In this document: positions 35,781 to 48,365 of the stretch, one piece after another
Layout: every line of letters starts with the position of its first letter
Numbering within the stretch: the first letter of the stretch is position 1
Assembly (NCBI GenBank): GCA_036346405.1
Contig: CM070559.1
Span: forward strand, 43,952,518-44,016,517
Origin: Phyllostachys edulis
Lineage: Eukaryota > Streptophyta > Magnoliopsida > Poales > Poaceae
Reading direction: 5' to 3'
Length of the DNA stretch: 64,000 nucleotides
Translations under genes and position numbers: made by a program
Notes under the pieces: generated by a model
What the model saw: the letters and a program-made list of their open reading frames with translations, nothing else
The model's database searches: none
What the model was told of the DNA's origin: nothing

Positions 35781-38700
35781 GTACTCAGTTTCCTATTTGA
35801 GGTCCTCCACCATTACCCTGCTGTCCTGGGCTTCTCCAGTGCCTTTTCAATAGGGTCCGATATGTACAATTTTCATCGTTGGAAGGTCTCGGCTCGCATC
35901 GCGTAGTTCAACATGTACTTTTGCTGGATAAACAGCCTATCATACATCTCCAGGCCGTCAATCCATTGGAAGAAGTTACAACGTATCTCGAGCTACCATT
36001 ACACACGGATGAAGCTAGAAATTTGAGGAATTCAACATAGGGTGTGATAAATCGATGTGCGCATAAGATTCTCTTACGAGGACATTCCCGCACGTGTAGT
36101 ACGCCCGGGCGATGGTGGTCGGGTATGTGGACTGAATGATCTTCATCGGATGTTCGCATACACATTGCGGGCGTGAAAACTCTAGCGGTATTGGCACATC
36201 CTTCATAGAAAAATCTGGGTAGGGTTTAGCCCTCTTCGCAAGCCACTTGCGCTTCTACAGTATCTTCGCGTAAAAGTTCGACGACGAGTCTGACATATTT
36301 TAGACCGACGTAGTGTTTTGCTGTTGCACACAAAACAAGGGAGAGTTAGTTCGGAACAAATATAATGTGTACATACGTACGGTTAACAAAGAATGACGTA
36401 AAAATATACACCGCTCGACTACCCATTTACATGACATGATGATCCCAGTATAGGCAGACAATACAATAAATTACGACACTGAATGATGACTAGACGAAAT
36501 CGGTCTATTGGGGCAATCCTTCATGAAGTGCCCAAGGGTCTTGCATATCCCGCACATACGGCTCATGCCCCCACGCTGGCTATTATCCATGTCGTTTTAG
36601 AAGCATCGGGTATGCCATCATCCCTTCCTAGTTGACTTCAAGGCATTGTTCGGGCCCCATTGCACCCTGTCTAGCCAAAGATCCCTATAGTTTATGTTCA
36701 CGCCGTACGAGTGAAACTCTGCACTCCATATACCGAAAATATGTTGTATATCATAGTGCTCAGAGATATAAGACGTAGACATCTGCCTCAGTTGCGCACA
36801 CGCCTTGTACACATGCGAGCATGGCTTGTGCAGGAGCTTCAGCTTGTTGCAAGTGCATGTAGTCACATCACCCAAGGTGCATGCATCTTTTCTTTCCCCT
36901 CTAGCATTACTATTGACATATTGTGTGCCTCAGCCTGATCTCGTGCTTCCTCATGAGGCCATCGATCACTCGGATGTCGTGCATTTGGGCCTTCTTCATC
37001 TTCTGGTCAATATACCTCTGCATATTCTTAGACCACTACTTTCCTTCTTCCAGCTATCGCCTCGCTGCGGTGGCTCTATTGACGAAGTAACCGACTGTGC
37101 GAGTCCATGTCTCCTTGACGATCGCAGTGATAGGGAGGCACCGCACACCTTTCAGCACACCATTGTACACCTCAGACATGTTGGTCATCGTAATTCCGTA
37201 CCTTGCACTATCTGTGTCATAGAGCAAGGACCATTTGTCCAACTCAAGAGCGTGGAGATTGATCCACTGCATGAAACTTATGGTGCTCCTGTCCCTCCTG
37301 TGCATCCGGAGGGGACACTTTTGTATGCCTCGTAGTCTGATATTCGAGGTCTGTCCAGATGGACTCAAACTTCTGCCTCTAGTTCTACATGCACAATGCC
37401 TTGAACATCTTCATTAGTTCCTGGCCTCGGAACCGTGTGAAGAAGTTTGATGCAAGATGCCTCGTGCACCACTGGGTTTCCACGTTATTCCAGTGGTGAG
37501 GGGGTTCCATCCATTCTTCATGGTATTCAAAGCCGACAACAACCCAGCATTTCGGTTCGTGATAAGGAATACGTTGGCCCGGTCTCCCACAACCGCCCGC
37601 TTCATATTCATGAGGAACCATAGCCAACTGGATGTGTTCTCATTCTCTACAATGGCAAAAGCAATCGAGAGAAGCTGATCATTCACGTTGGCCACCACCA
37701 CTGTGAGAATGGTGCCCTTGTACCTCCCCGTGAGGATAGTACTATGCATCGTGAGCACAGGACAACAAAACTTGAAGCCCTGTATGGTTTAAGCGAAAGC
37801 GCAGAACACCCGGTCTAGTATGAAGCAGTTGGGGCCTCTATCAGCATCTTCACTTTCAACCTTATTTATGTACGTGACGAGGTTTGCTTAGGCAATCTAG
37901 TGAAGCATTCTTGGCACAAGGTTGTACGTATCTTTGTATGTCCCCTACATGAACTCGATAACCTTCTGTTTGGCTCGTTGGACCTTGTTGTAGCTGACTG
38001 GATAACCAACCAGATTGGCAATTTTTGACATCAGCATCTTGGGGGAGATGGACACATTCTCTGCAACTAGGTGGCTGATGAGGCTTGCCACATATGCGGA
38101 AATCACGTTTCGATGCTGCCATAGGGGCTCACTAAACTCACAAGTGTGTTCGGTCACCACCTTGATCGCGAAGACCGAGCCGAAGAACTTTGCTCGATAA
38201 GCGCTGACCTTGCTAGGGCAGCCTTGCACTACATACTTCACTATGTAATGTCCTGAGTTAGACCGGTGCACCCAATACACATGGCTGATGGACAAAGCGT
38301 ACCATGCTATAGCTTGTTGCACGGCCGCCTTGCTAGGGAAGTACTGCCCAACTAAGAGGGTGTCGGCATGAAACCCTCACTATGACCCTCCTTCTTGCGG
38401 CAGTACGAGTGAACACACCACGATATCATCAAGTCTCGATGCCACATAAAGAACCTCCACTGGTTGGACCATCACCCTAGGGTGCGTCCTCCTTGCTACC
38501 ATCCGAGCCTGGGTCAGCGTCCTTGTCGGACTCCAATCCGAGAGGTTGGTCTGGTAGATACTCATGAGAGTCAATGTGGGACAACCACCACAGTTCCACC
38601 TCTCATTGTGCACAAAGTTATGCGCAAGTCTTCTCTCGTGGACTTCCTCCAAAACAGCATATTCCACGCTATCGTCTTTAAGCTTCGCTTGCAGTTGCCT

Positions 38701-38944
38701 GCTTCCTGAGGCACTGGCATCATCAAGGTTTTCTAGCACCCTACGTACGAAATTCACGTACTGGCCCCATGCTACGCTTCCATTATCCTTGACCGGCTCC
38801 CATACGCCCTACCCTCCCCTATTCGTGCAGGTGATCCCCTCGATGACAAGTTTCTTCGTCGTTGGCTCCATGTCGAACTCCCTCCGGATGCAACTCCCAA
38901 GCTCGTGAATCACTACTACAAAATGGCTAATACTGGACGTCTCA

Positions 38945-39275
38945 TCATAGACAGTTGACCAAAACCATTTGTATTACATGCAATCACAGACGGTTTTGGT
39001 TTAAAGACCGTCTGTGTTACTGGCTGCGTTAAAAGCCGTCTGTGAAGAGGTAATATCACAGACGGTTCATAATTAAAACTGTCTGTGAAGTATCGTAGAC
39101 AGTTCTTAACAATAACCGTCTGTGATATTTATATATATCATAGACGGTTTTAAACAAACAACCGTTTGTGATACCTCACAGACGGTTCTTAACAATAATC
39201 ATCTGTGATATTATTACATATCACAGACGGTTTTTTGTTGAAACCCATCTGTGATAACTAACTCATCACAGATGG
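38945..39275. repeat. CACTA-2 5' subterminal repeats
   Basis: Units of TCACAGACGGTT...AACCGTCTGTGAT, each a palindrome with a 5-10-base centre, repeat about eight times. They are the presumed binding sites of the end-binding protein. Confidence 0.85.
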
Positions 39276-40129
39276 TGCACCATTTTGCTCGCTTACTAAT
39301 CATCCGGTGCAGTAGTGTAGCTCCTCAACAGAGTCTTCTTCTCCATCTCTAGCACTACGGTGAGTCCATCGCCACTCTGTACTCGGTTTGAGTATCGCCT
39401 CACCTCACTGAGCCTGCTCGTGTGGTCTATTTCAGCTATTGTCACCCACGCCGAGTTGTCACCATGGACCTCTCTATCACCGCCGCCGCCATCGATGCCA
39501 ACACTTCTCCGGTGAGTCCTCAACCCCACCAAGGTCGATTTCCCCACCTATATGTCCCCCTAAAGCTATGCATGTGAATCGTTTCAGTTTATTTCTACCA
39601 AGAAGACCTGTCACCGAGGATCTTGCCACCGTCGCCTCTGTTCACCGACGACCAGCCGCCTTGGACCTTCCCCAACTTCATTGACACCTTCCTCGTGATC
39701 GAGGTGAGCTACTGGAACATAAACATCCTTTAATTTGAGTAGTTTCGGGCATTTACGCTGAAATTGCTAGTGAAGCCCATGGCGCCACCACGGGACATCA
39801 CCATCGGCTCGCCTTAGGCAACCTTAGGGCCCCGAGCCACGACTATTAGAAATGTGATGGCACCCTGAGCCCAATTTGAGCTTCAAATCCTACTGCTTTT
39901 AATCATTTAGTTAATAAACTAATGAGTCTATAACTTGTGGGACCGCCATAGATTTTGTAAATAAAATTATGGAATAAAAAGATTAGTCACTGACAAGTAG
40001 GGCCCACATGTAAGTTAATAAAATCCAAAAAAATGTAAAAATGAGAAAAGACACCTTTAGTTCAGAGAAAAATACGCTTTCGAAGTCACCCTTTTATTTA
40101 TTTCCAGGGTTTTCAATACAAACCATGTG

Positions 40130-43100
40130 ATGGACCGAAGCTGGATGTACGCTAAGAACCATGTGAGTGAAGAGTACATTAATGAAGTGTCTGCTTTTAC
40201 AAGAGCTAGCAAGAAGGATATGTTGAATAAGGGGGCGGAATATATGTATTGTCCATGCATTTACTGCGAGAATCTGAAAATGTTTAAAAACCAAGCGCAG
40301 ATCGAAGCACACTTGATTTGAAGGGTTTCAAAAGGGTATACACGTTGGACGATCCGGTGAAGAAGCGATTATATAGGAAGGTAGTAATACGACATCGTAA
40401 GCGAAGTCAGCGATATCTTGCGCCAGATGATGTCGATTGTGGTTCCGATTCAGATAGGTGGCACGATGACAATCTGTATCAGATGCTTCGCGATGCAGAA
40501 GTGAACTATAGTGAGAGAGGGTTTGGTAAATTCGAGGGTTTGATGGAGGACTCAGAGAAGCCTTTGTTCCCGGGCTACAAGCCGGAATACACAAGATTGT
40601 CATCCGTGCTTCAACTACTGAAATTGAAGACTTGCAACGGTTGGTCCGACAAGAGATGGAAACGAGTTTCCTAAAACCACCTACAGAGCCAAGAATGTTC
40701 TTTGTCTGTTGGGAATGGAAGTAGAAAAAATACATGCATGTCCAAACGACTGTATTCTCTACCGTAAAGAGTACGCAAACATTCACGTATGTCCGTTGTG
40801 CAATGCATCCCGATACAACTGTAAGAATCAATCAGATGACGGCGAGGGAATTGAGGTGAAGAAAGGACCTCCTGCTAAGGTGGTGTGGTATTTTCCTGTA
40901 ATTCCCCGTTTGAAGTGGTTTTTTGCGAACCCAAAGAAGGCAAAACTGCTGCGTTGGTACTCGGAGGAGCGTAAGCGGGATAAAAAGCTAAGACACCCTG
41001 TTGATTCCACCCAGTGGAGAAACATCGATAGGAGGTTTGCAGACTTTGGTGTAGAACCGAGGAATATAAGGTTTGGATTGAGTACAGATGGAATGAATCC
41101 TTTCGGTAAAATGAGCAGCCGACATAGTACTTGGCCCGTGACTCTCTGTATTTAAAACATTTCTCCTTGGTTGTGTATGAAGCGAAAATATATTTTGCTG
41201 TCGATACTTATCCAAGGGCCGAAGCAACCTGGGAATAATATTGATGTGTACCTAGCACCATTGATAGAAGATCTAAAAATATTGTGGATCGAAGAGGTAC
41301 ATGTATGGGATGCATGCAAACGAGAGAACTTCACTGTACGCTCCTTGTTGTTCTGCACTATAAATGATTGTCCCACCCTTGCTAACCTGTCGGGCTAGAG
41401 TACAAAAGAGGCCAAAGCATGTACTCATTGCTTACATGATACCGAGAGTGTGTGGCTGAAGCACTCGCGCAAAACTGTGTACATGCGTCACCGTAGGTTC
41501 CTCCGGAGGGCTCACCCATACCACAGGACAAAGAAACAATTCGACAAAGAGAAGGAGGACAATTCAGCTCCAAGGCATTTAACCGGAAAAGTGGTCTATG
41601 ATATGGTTAAGGATTCAGATGTTGTGCTCGGAAAGGGACGTAAATTGAGGACCTGTGAGAAGAATATCTAGAAGAAGAGATCAATATTTTGGGACTTACC
41701 TTATTAGGAGCACTTAGAAGTTTGCCACTGCATCGATATTATGCACGTAGAGAAGAATGTATGTGACAGCTTGATTGGTCTCTTACTGAATATTCGTGAC
41801 AAGACAAAGGATGGTGTCAATGCACGGCTTGACTTGGTTGATATGGACATCAGACCTGAGTTAGCACCGACAAAGACCGATAAAGGATGAACGTACCTTC
41901 CCCCTACTTGTTACACTCGGTCTAAGGCCGAGAGAACTGAACTATGCCAGTGCTTGCATGGTGTGAAAGTTCCGTCTAGTTACTCTGCCAACATGAAGAA
42001 ACTTGTTTCAATGGAAGATTTGAAGTTAATTGGCATGAAGTCTCATGATTGTCATGTGTTGATGACACAGATGCTCCCTGTTGCAATTAGAAGTATTTTG
42101 CTGATCAAGGTCCGAGAGACAATCATGTGGCTGTGTTATTTCTTTATCACAATTGCTTAGAAGGTCATCGATCCCGAAGGACTAGATGCTCCGTAGGACG
42201 AGGTGGTGATGACTCTATGTCATCTTGAGATGAATTTCCCTTCGTCGTTTTTTGATATCATGGTCCATCTCATTGTTCACATTTTGAGGGAGATAAAGAT
42301 GTGCGGGCCCGTGTTCCTACGTAGCATGTACCCGTTCGAGAGGTTCATGGGAATTCTCAAGTTCTATGTACGGAATCGATCTCGACCGGAGGGCAGCATC
42401 GTCGAAGGTTATGCAACCGAAGAGGTCATTGAGTTCAGCGTCGATTACATGGCTCAGGTCAAACCAATAGGTGTGCCTCGATCTCGCCATGAGGGAAGGC
42501 TCGAGGGTATCGGGACCATCGGAAGGAAAGCAATCACTCTAGAGATGAGAGCGTATGCTCAAGTCTATTTCACGGTCTTGCAACACATGACTAAAGTGGC
42601 CCCGTATATCGACCAGCACAAGGACGTGCTTCGGTAGCAGAATCCGAAGCGGCTGGATGTTTAGATCACAAGACAGCACAACAGTCGGTTCAACCAATGG
42701 TTGAAGGAGCGACTCACTAGGAAATCGTCAAGTGATACATTGACATGGTTGGCAAAAGGGCCAACCTTTACAGTTGTGACATGGCAAGGATACGACATAA
42801 ATGGGTACACATTCTATACGTAGGCTCAGGATATAAAGAGCACTAACCAGAACAACAGTGTCCGCATAGGTGCATTTAGTACCGATGGGTTGAGGAGCTC
42901 CTACTATGGGTTCATAGAGGAGATTTGGGAGCTTCACTACGTGCTTTTCAAGACCCCCTGTTTTGGTTCCATTGGGTCTATCTCCCATAGGTGAAGGTCG
43001 ACAGGTACGACGTCACTACCGTGGTCCTCGAACATGTTGGATACAAAGACGAACCATTCGTACTCGCTAACCAAGTTGTTCAAGTCTTCTATGTAACCGA

Positions 43101-43315
43101 ATAGGCAAATAAGAAGCGCCACATAGTTCTTCATGGAAAAAGAAGGATTGTCGGAGTTGAGAATGTAGTGGACGAGGAAGAATACAATCAATTTGACGAG
43201 TTGCCTCCTTTCGAAAACGGCATAAGGGTCGAGGAAGAACAACGTGACAAAACTAGCTACATATGCGTCGATCATCATGAAGGGCTAATTTTTAAAGGAG
43301 ATAAGAAAGTAGAAT
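40130..43315 (+). pseudogene. TNPD-type (Tnp2) transposase of CACTA-2
   Basis: ATG 40130 opens MDRSWMYAKNHVSEEY with the CPCIYCEN cysteine motif, the Transpos_assoc start of CACTA transposases. Then come VEKIHACPNDCILYRKEY (about 40720), FGLSTDGMNPFG (about 41075), NLPPWLCMKRKY (about 41157), VYDMVKDSDVVLGKG (about 41595), LIGMKSHDCHVLMTQMLP (about 42022), MYPFERFMGILK (about 42325), FTVVTWQGYDINGYTFYT (about 42770) and ANQVVQVFYV (about 43070), in the order of the Tnp2 family. It would cut the transposon ends. In-frame stops at 40319, 41397, 41668, 42156, 42636 and elsewhere, plus a deletion of about 50 bases near 40655 relative to CACTA-1, make it non-functional. Upstream TTTCCAGGG (about 40100) looks like an intron acceptor. 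Confidence 0.9.
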
Positions 43316-43512
43316 GATGAATGAAATGTTTATGTGTCATATGTTATGAATTTGCATTTATGTATATGCGAATGTGTCATATGTGAATTTGCATTTCTGT
43401 ATATGAGAATGTGTCATATCTGAATTTGTGAAATGGATGTGCTTGTTTCTGAAATGAATGTGAATTGGATGTATACATGTACTTGTTGTGTTTCTGCTTG
43501 TTTCAGAGGGCA

Positions 43513-43538
43513 TGGCTAGCATTTCCTGAGGCTAGCCA
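43513..43538 (+). other. Conserved stem-loop, end of CACTA-2 module 1
   Basis: TGGCTAGC, loop ATTTCCTGAG, GCTAGCCA. It lies about 200 bases after TNPD and just before the internal repeat block. Confidence 0.85.
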
Positions 43539-43571
43539 ATAAACAGAAATAGATTTAGCAATACAAAAGAA

Positions 43572-43790
43572 TGTCACAGACGGTTCCTTAGGACAAACTG
43601 TCTATGATTATCTATAATAGAAGGTTTCATCTACAAATCGTATGTGATACATCAGCTATCGCAGACGGTTTCATCTACAAATCGTCTATGGAAATAATAT
43701 ATCACAGACAGTTTCATCTACAAACCGTTTGTGATACATAACATATCACAGACGGTTATTTATTGGAACCGTCTGTGATGTCCAACCCTA
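43572..43790. repeat. CACTA-2 internal block of subterminal-type repeats
   Basis: Five or six CACAGACGGTT units with AACCGTCTGTGAT partners lie in the interior, directly followed by CCTATTTATATTTGG, a TATA box for the second gene. The block equals the terminal block at 48080-48365 in motif and flanking sequence. Confidence 0.85.
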
Positions 43791-43862
43791 TTTATATTTG
43801 GACTCTAGGGTTTGCCGCACCCCCACTCAAACGATTAAGTTCCTCTAACATCCCTCCTCCCC

Positions 43863-44290
43863 CGAGCCCGTCGCCGCCGTCCTCGACGCCGCCTCCTCCC
43901 CCTAGTCCGTCACCGTCGTCCTCGACGCCGCCTCCTCCCCTGAGTCCGTCACCGTCGTCCTCGACGCTGCCTCCTCCCCCGAGCCCGCCTCCTCCTCCCC
44001 AAGCACGAGTTGTCGTCTCCCCGAACCCAGTGCCCCTCCTCCTCGAGCCCATCGCCACCGTCCTCGACACCGCCTCGTCCTCGAGCCTGTTGCTGCCATC
44101 CTCGACGCCGCCTCCTCCTCGAGCCCGGTGCACCTCCTCCCGAGCACGAGCCGCCGCTTCCCCAAACCCGGCGCCCCTCCTCCCTGAGCCTGCCTCCTCC
44201 CCTCCCCGAGCCCGGCGCACCTCCTCCTCCCCCAAGCCCGGCGCACCTCCCCTTGGACATCGCCCTGCTGCTCAGGTGCTCCCTGCTCGT
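43863..44290. repeat. 39-bp GC-rich minisatellite in the second-gene leader
   Basis: Three 39-bp units (GAGCCCGTCGCCGCCGTCCT then CGACGCCGCCTCCTCCCCC, and variants) at 43863-43980 grade into looser CCTCCTCCCCGAGCCCG repeats. The 39-bp unit is 13 codons, so an open frame encoding Pro/Ser repeats persists through it on the plus strand and several on the minus strand. CACTA-1 has only a short version (22450-22630), so the array expanded in CACTA-2. Confidence 0.8.
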
Positions 44291-44815
44291 CCTTCCCCTC
44301 GACGCCCAAAGGTAATAGATGCCGAGTTACCGACCCCGATGCGCCTTCCCCTCACATATTGCTCAGATTGGTTAGTGGCTTTGATTTCCATCTGCTTCGT
44401 GAGTATCACAACATTTCAATTTAATTACCCCTTTGCATTTGATATGTTCATATTGCAATGTGGTGTAGTGGGCTTGAGATGAATGCTCTGTGATGATAAT
44501 AGTCTTGTACTGAAATTGTTTTGATAATCGGGTTTGAACTTGAGCTCTAATTGGAATGGGAATGCTTACTATTGTTGATTGATCTTTATCATTTAGTATG
44601 TTACTTTCGGTTGGTTAATTGGTTGAACCTCCAGGTTCTGTGATCCAATTCATAATACATGCTATTTTGTCAGTAGATCAAGTATTGTTGGCTGACGTGG
44701 AGGATTTACATGTTTATATGTCAATTATGTCATTCAATTGGTGTGTATACCCATACACATAGAGAATCTTATGATAATATGTTCATGCGTGTCAGAACTT
44801 CTATTTCTCATGAAG

Positions 44816-47800
44816 ATGTCATCCACTCATTCTTCGTCATCGTCGCCTCATGCGTCTGATGTGCTATCCTCTGGAAAATCCAAGCGCAAGGAAAGAGAAA
44901 TATCGAAAAGTCCCAAGGGCCAATTTACCATCACAAGAGTCGATATGTCTGGGACCCCTCTGAGTCCTCACTGAGCAGCGTCCGCATACTAGATAACGGT
45001 CAGAATAGTTGCACGCCAATGGGTCAAGATCACCTATGATTCATGGAAGGGGTTGACCAAAGATCAGAAAGATGCGCTGGTGGCAGAAATTTTACAATCG
45101 TTCCAGATCCCGGAACAACACCAGGCCTCCGTGCAACGATACACGTTGCTAGTGGCGTGCAAAGCATGTAGGAACTTCAAGAGCATGCTTATCAAGAATT
45201 ACGTGGAGCAGGATCTGACGCCCTTCCAAAAGTATCAGTTCGTGGAGGAGTACTAGGAAGACTTTCTGGCGAAGAAAACAACAGATGATTTTAGGAGTGA
45301 AAGTGAGGCACACAGGGCCCTCTAGGCAAAAAACACGCACCCCCACAGACTTGGCACCGCTGGGTATGCGGGTAAAATCTCGCACTGAAGAGATCAGGAC
45401 GAGCATGCAAGCCGGTTGGACGCCTCCCCGCCATTTGTCGAGATCCCTGATAAGCGCGTCTGACACTGGCTAAGAGCGAGGTTATATACCGCATCTTCGG
45501 GGGCCATCTCCATTCCAAACCCCTTAGACGAGGAAGTGTCTCGGTGCCTGGTAAGATATCGAACTACCTAGTTTGTAATTACTCGATAACTTCATATGAA
45601 GTGAAATAACATGTTGGGCTCTTGCAGAAAGAGTTGAGTACTGCACAATCTTCCCAAGGCTCATTCCAGGCAGTCAGGAGAGAGGTATACTCTCCGCGGT
45701 CTGGGGAAACAAGGAGTATCCGGGTCGCACGAGAGGCATTGGTCTTTATGTTCCATGGAAAGATGGATTCGCAGCAGACTCTGGGGTGTACCGGAGTAGG
45801 AAGAGAGCTAAAGCCGAGCGCGAAGCACAGCTATGAGAGGAGATTCGTGCATCCTTGAGAGAAGAGATGCGGGATGTCGCACGAGAGGAGATTCATGCAT
45901 CCCTCACAAATCAGTTGGAAGCCCCACCGCTACTGTGCTAGCCAGCCCCCCAAACGTCTGAGTAGCCGCGCGTCCAACCATAACTTAGAAATCAATAACA
46001 TATTTCCTGTTGATGACGTCCTGGTAATAATTATTATCCTTGGAATGCTCGATCCATTGATAGGCCTGTTGGAGTAGATAATTTTATATCGTTATGTAGG
46101 TGGCTACGAAGTGCAAGCTCCAAGTGAGATGTGCCTCCGTTGCCCTAGATGCTGCTTGGGGCCAGGCGTATCCTTCCGGTATCGGGGCCTTGCTACATGG
46201 TGTAAATATAGCGTCGGATTTCACAAAAGTGAATGTGGATGGTGCTTGTGCCAATTTCGAGGTCGTCCAGCTAGAGATGCCCCTAAACGACGAGGTCATG
46301 ACTTTAGGGCAAGCCATTGGAGCATTCATCCAGTGGCCCAAGAGAGACATTTGTCTAAAGCTATCTGCACCGGTGTCACCTGCACTGGTGTCAACTTCAT
46401 GGGAAGTATTTGCACCAAAGCTACCTGCACCAGAGTTACTTGTACCGATGCAGCAAGGGCCCGGTATATCAGATGCATCTACACCTCGTGCCCAGTCGAC
46501 CTCTAAAAAATGAGGCGGCAAGGGCAAATCGAAGCAGTCCAATGATATCCCCTTCTTGCCGTTGGCCCGAAAATTCGTGCATGGCAAGCCATTGGTAGTC
46601 CCGGAAGAGGACCTCGAAACCCTAGGATTGGCTTCCCAGAGTTTGCATGAATGGTATATGGAACATGCCAAAAAGACGGGTGGACAACGATGCTCGGGTG
46701 TCACCGTCAAGTTCAAAAAAATTCATTTTAACCACAAGTTTCAAGACTGTGTCTTCACGGTGACCTTCGATAACTTGTTCTTACTCTTCAACCTCGACTC
46801 CCTCGACGCCTCACTCATGCGATGCTGGACACTGTAGGTGTGTACAATCACGGTCTACATTTGTGTAATACCGATAAATGTCATATATAACTTCTAGCTT
46901 TTGTACATATATATAGATGCGTGATTATAGAAACCACATCAAGTAAACTATCGGTAGGTTTCCTCAACCCACACTTGGTTTCTGAGCAATGCATCAACGC
47001 CAATGCAACATTCGTCGAGGAGTACATGGCGACGTTTTTGCTGGATCACCGCGAGAAGGATTTCATACTTTTGTCCTACAACCAGGGGTAAGTGTTGTAC
47101 TAGTGTCTATACTTGTTGATTTGTACTTTTTAAGCAACACGAACTTAGGTTTAATGACCATGACGACATACCTGTGTAGGTACCACTGGATTCTAATTGT
47201 AATCACACCAAAATACAACCAGGTAAGATACCTTGATTCCCTAAAGAGGTCTAATAACAACTTCACGGTTGTCAAAAACTTAATCGACAGGTCAACACAT
47301 TTCCTCCATAGATAACTCTATTGTAGTCTTTGCTTCCTTTGCAATGGCTAAGGCTAACTTTTTGGAATTACGCAGGTCGTTCATCACGTACTATGCAAAG
47401 GGAGGGAAATGCAAGGGAGTGAACCTACGACACGATTTCAAATTCCCGGTATTTGCTAGTACACATTAATCTTATATAACACTTCGTAGCAATGCCTCTC
47501 GAACTAACCAATTCTATTTTTGCAGTGCCACTAGTAGCCGCTGGACAACACCTGTGGATACTATATTTGCCACAATATGGAACTACTCCTCGGTTCCCCG
47601 ATGACCAAAGATCCCTAGGTTTGCCAATCTTGCAATAATTATTTCATACTTATTAATTTATATATGCACGGCTTTAATCTTCCTAGCGACAGGTTGCTAC
47701 CATCGCTGAAACTCCGTTGGAACAGGCCCAGCTCGAACGCATTCAAAGACAGTTTGCGGCCTTCTTGATGAGAGAGGTCATAAGCCCAAAAGGGAAATTC

Positions 47801-47822
47801 CACAATGTAGATTGAACTTGAT
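44816..47822 (+). pseudogene. CACTA-2 second gene: Transposase_24-like plus Ulp1-like protease
   Basis: ATG 44816 opens MSSTHSSSSSPHASDVLSSG. The Transposase_24-like section is at about 45025-45255 (ITYDSWKGLTKDQKDALVAE, CRNFKSMLIKNYVEQDLTPF). After a charged region comes LPLARKFVHGKPLVVPEEDL near 46553. The C48/Ulp1-like domain lies at about 46930-47822: His in HWILIVITPKYNQVRYLDSL at 47184-47186, Asp at 47235-47237, and Cys in TCGYYICHNMELL at 47553-47555. The His-Asp-Cys order fits Ulp1/SENP proteases, which act on SUMO. Stops and frameshifts separate these pieces, although introns could explain some. The role in the CACTA cycle is unknown. Confidence 0.8.
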
Positions 47823-48022
47823 TGAGATAAGATTGAACTTTATGGAACATGTGTGTATATTTGTTTATGAATGGTTAATTTTAGTTCATTTGAGTTAATT
47901 GATTTATGAAATGGATGTGTTTATTTCTGAAATAAATGTGAATTGGATGTGCTTGTTTCAGAAATGAATGTGAATTGGATATGTACATGTACTTGTTGTG
48001 TTTCTGCTTGTTTTAGAGGGCA

Positions 48023-48048
48023 TGGCTAGCATTTCTTGAGGCTAGCCA
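48023..48048 (+). other. Conserved stem-loop, end of CACTA-2 module 2
   Basis: TGGCTAGC, loop ATTTCTTGAG, GCTAGCCA; one loop base differs from the copy at 43513 while both stem arms are unchanged. Confidence 0.85.
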
Positions 48049-48079
48049 ATAAACGGAAATAGATTTAGCAATACAAAAA

Positions 48080-48365
48080 GAATATCACAGACGATTCATT
48101 TGGACAAACCATCTGTGATGCATCAGCTATCACGAACGGTTTCATATACAAACCGTTTGTGATATCCTGCTATCACAGACGGTTTCGTCTACACACCGTC
48201 TGTGATACATCCATCTATCACAGACGGTTCTGAGTTAATAACCGTCTGCGATAGTATACATCACAGACGGTTCGAAAACCGTTTGTGATGACCACATGTC
48301 ATCACTAACCCATAAACTCAGACGGCTCACGAAACCGTCTGTGATGACGTTTTTGAACCATGTGT
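48080..48365. repeat. CACTA-2 3' subterminal repeats
   Basis: ATCACAGACGGTT...AACCGTCTGTGAT units end about 20 bases before the element end. Confidence 0.85.

Noticed and set aside
43763..44482. 239-codon Pro/Ser-rich frame
   Set aside because: Open only because of the 39-bp repeat; CACTA-1 lacks it, and the likely start of the second gene is at 44816.
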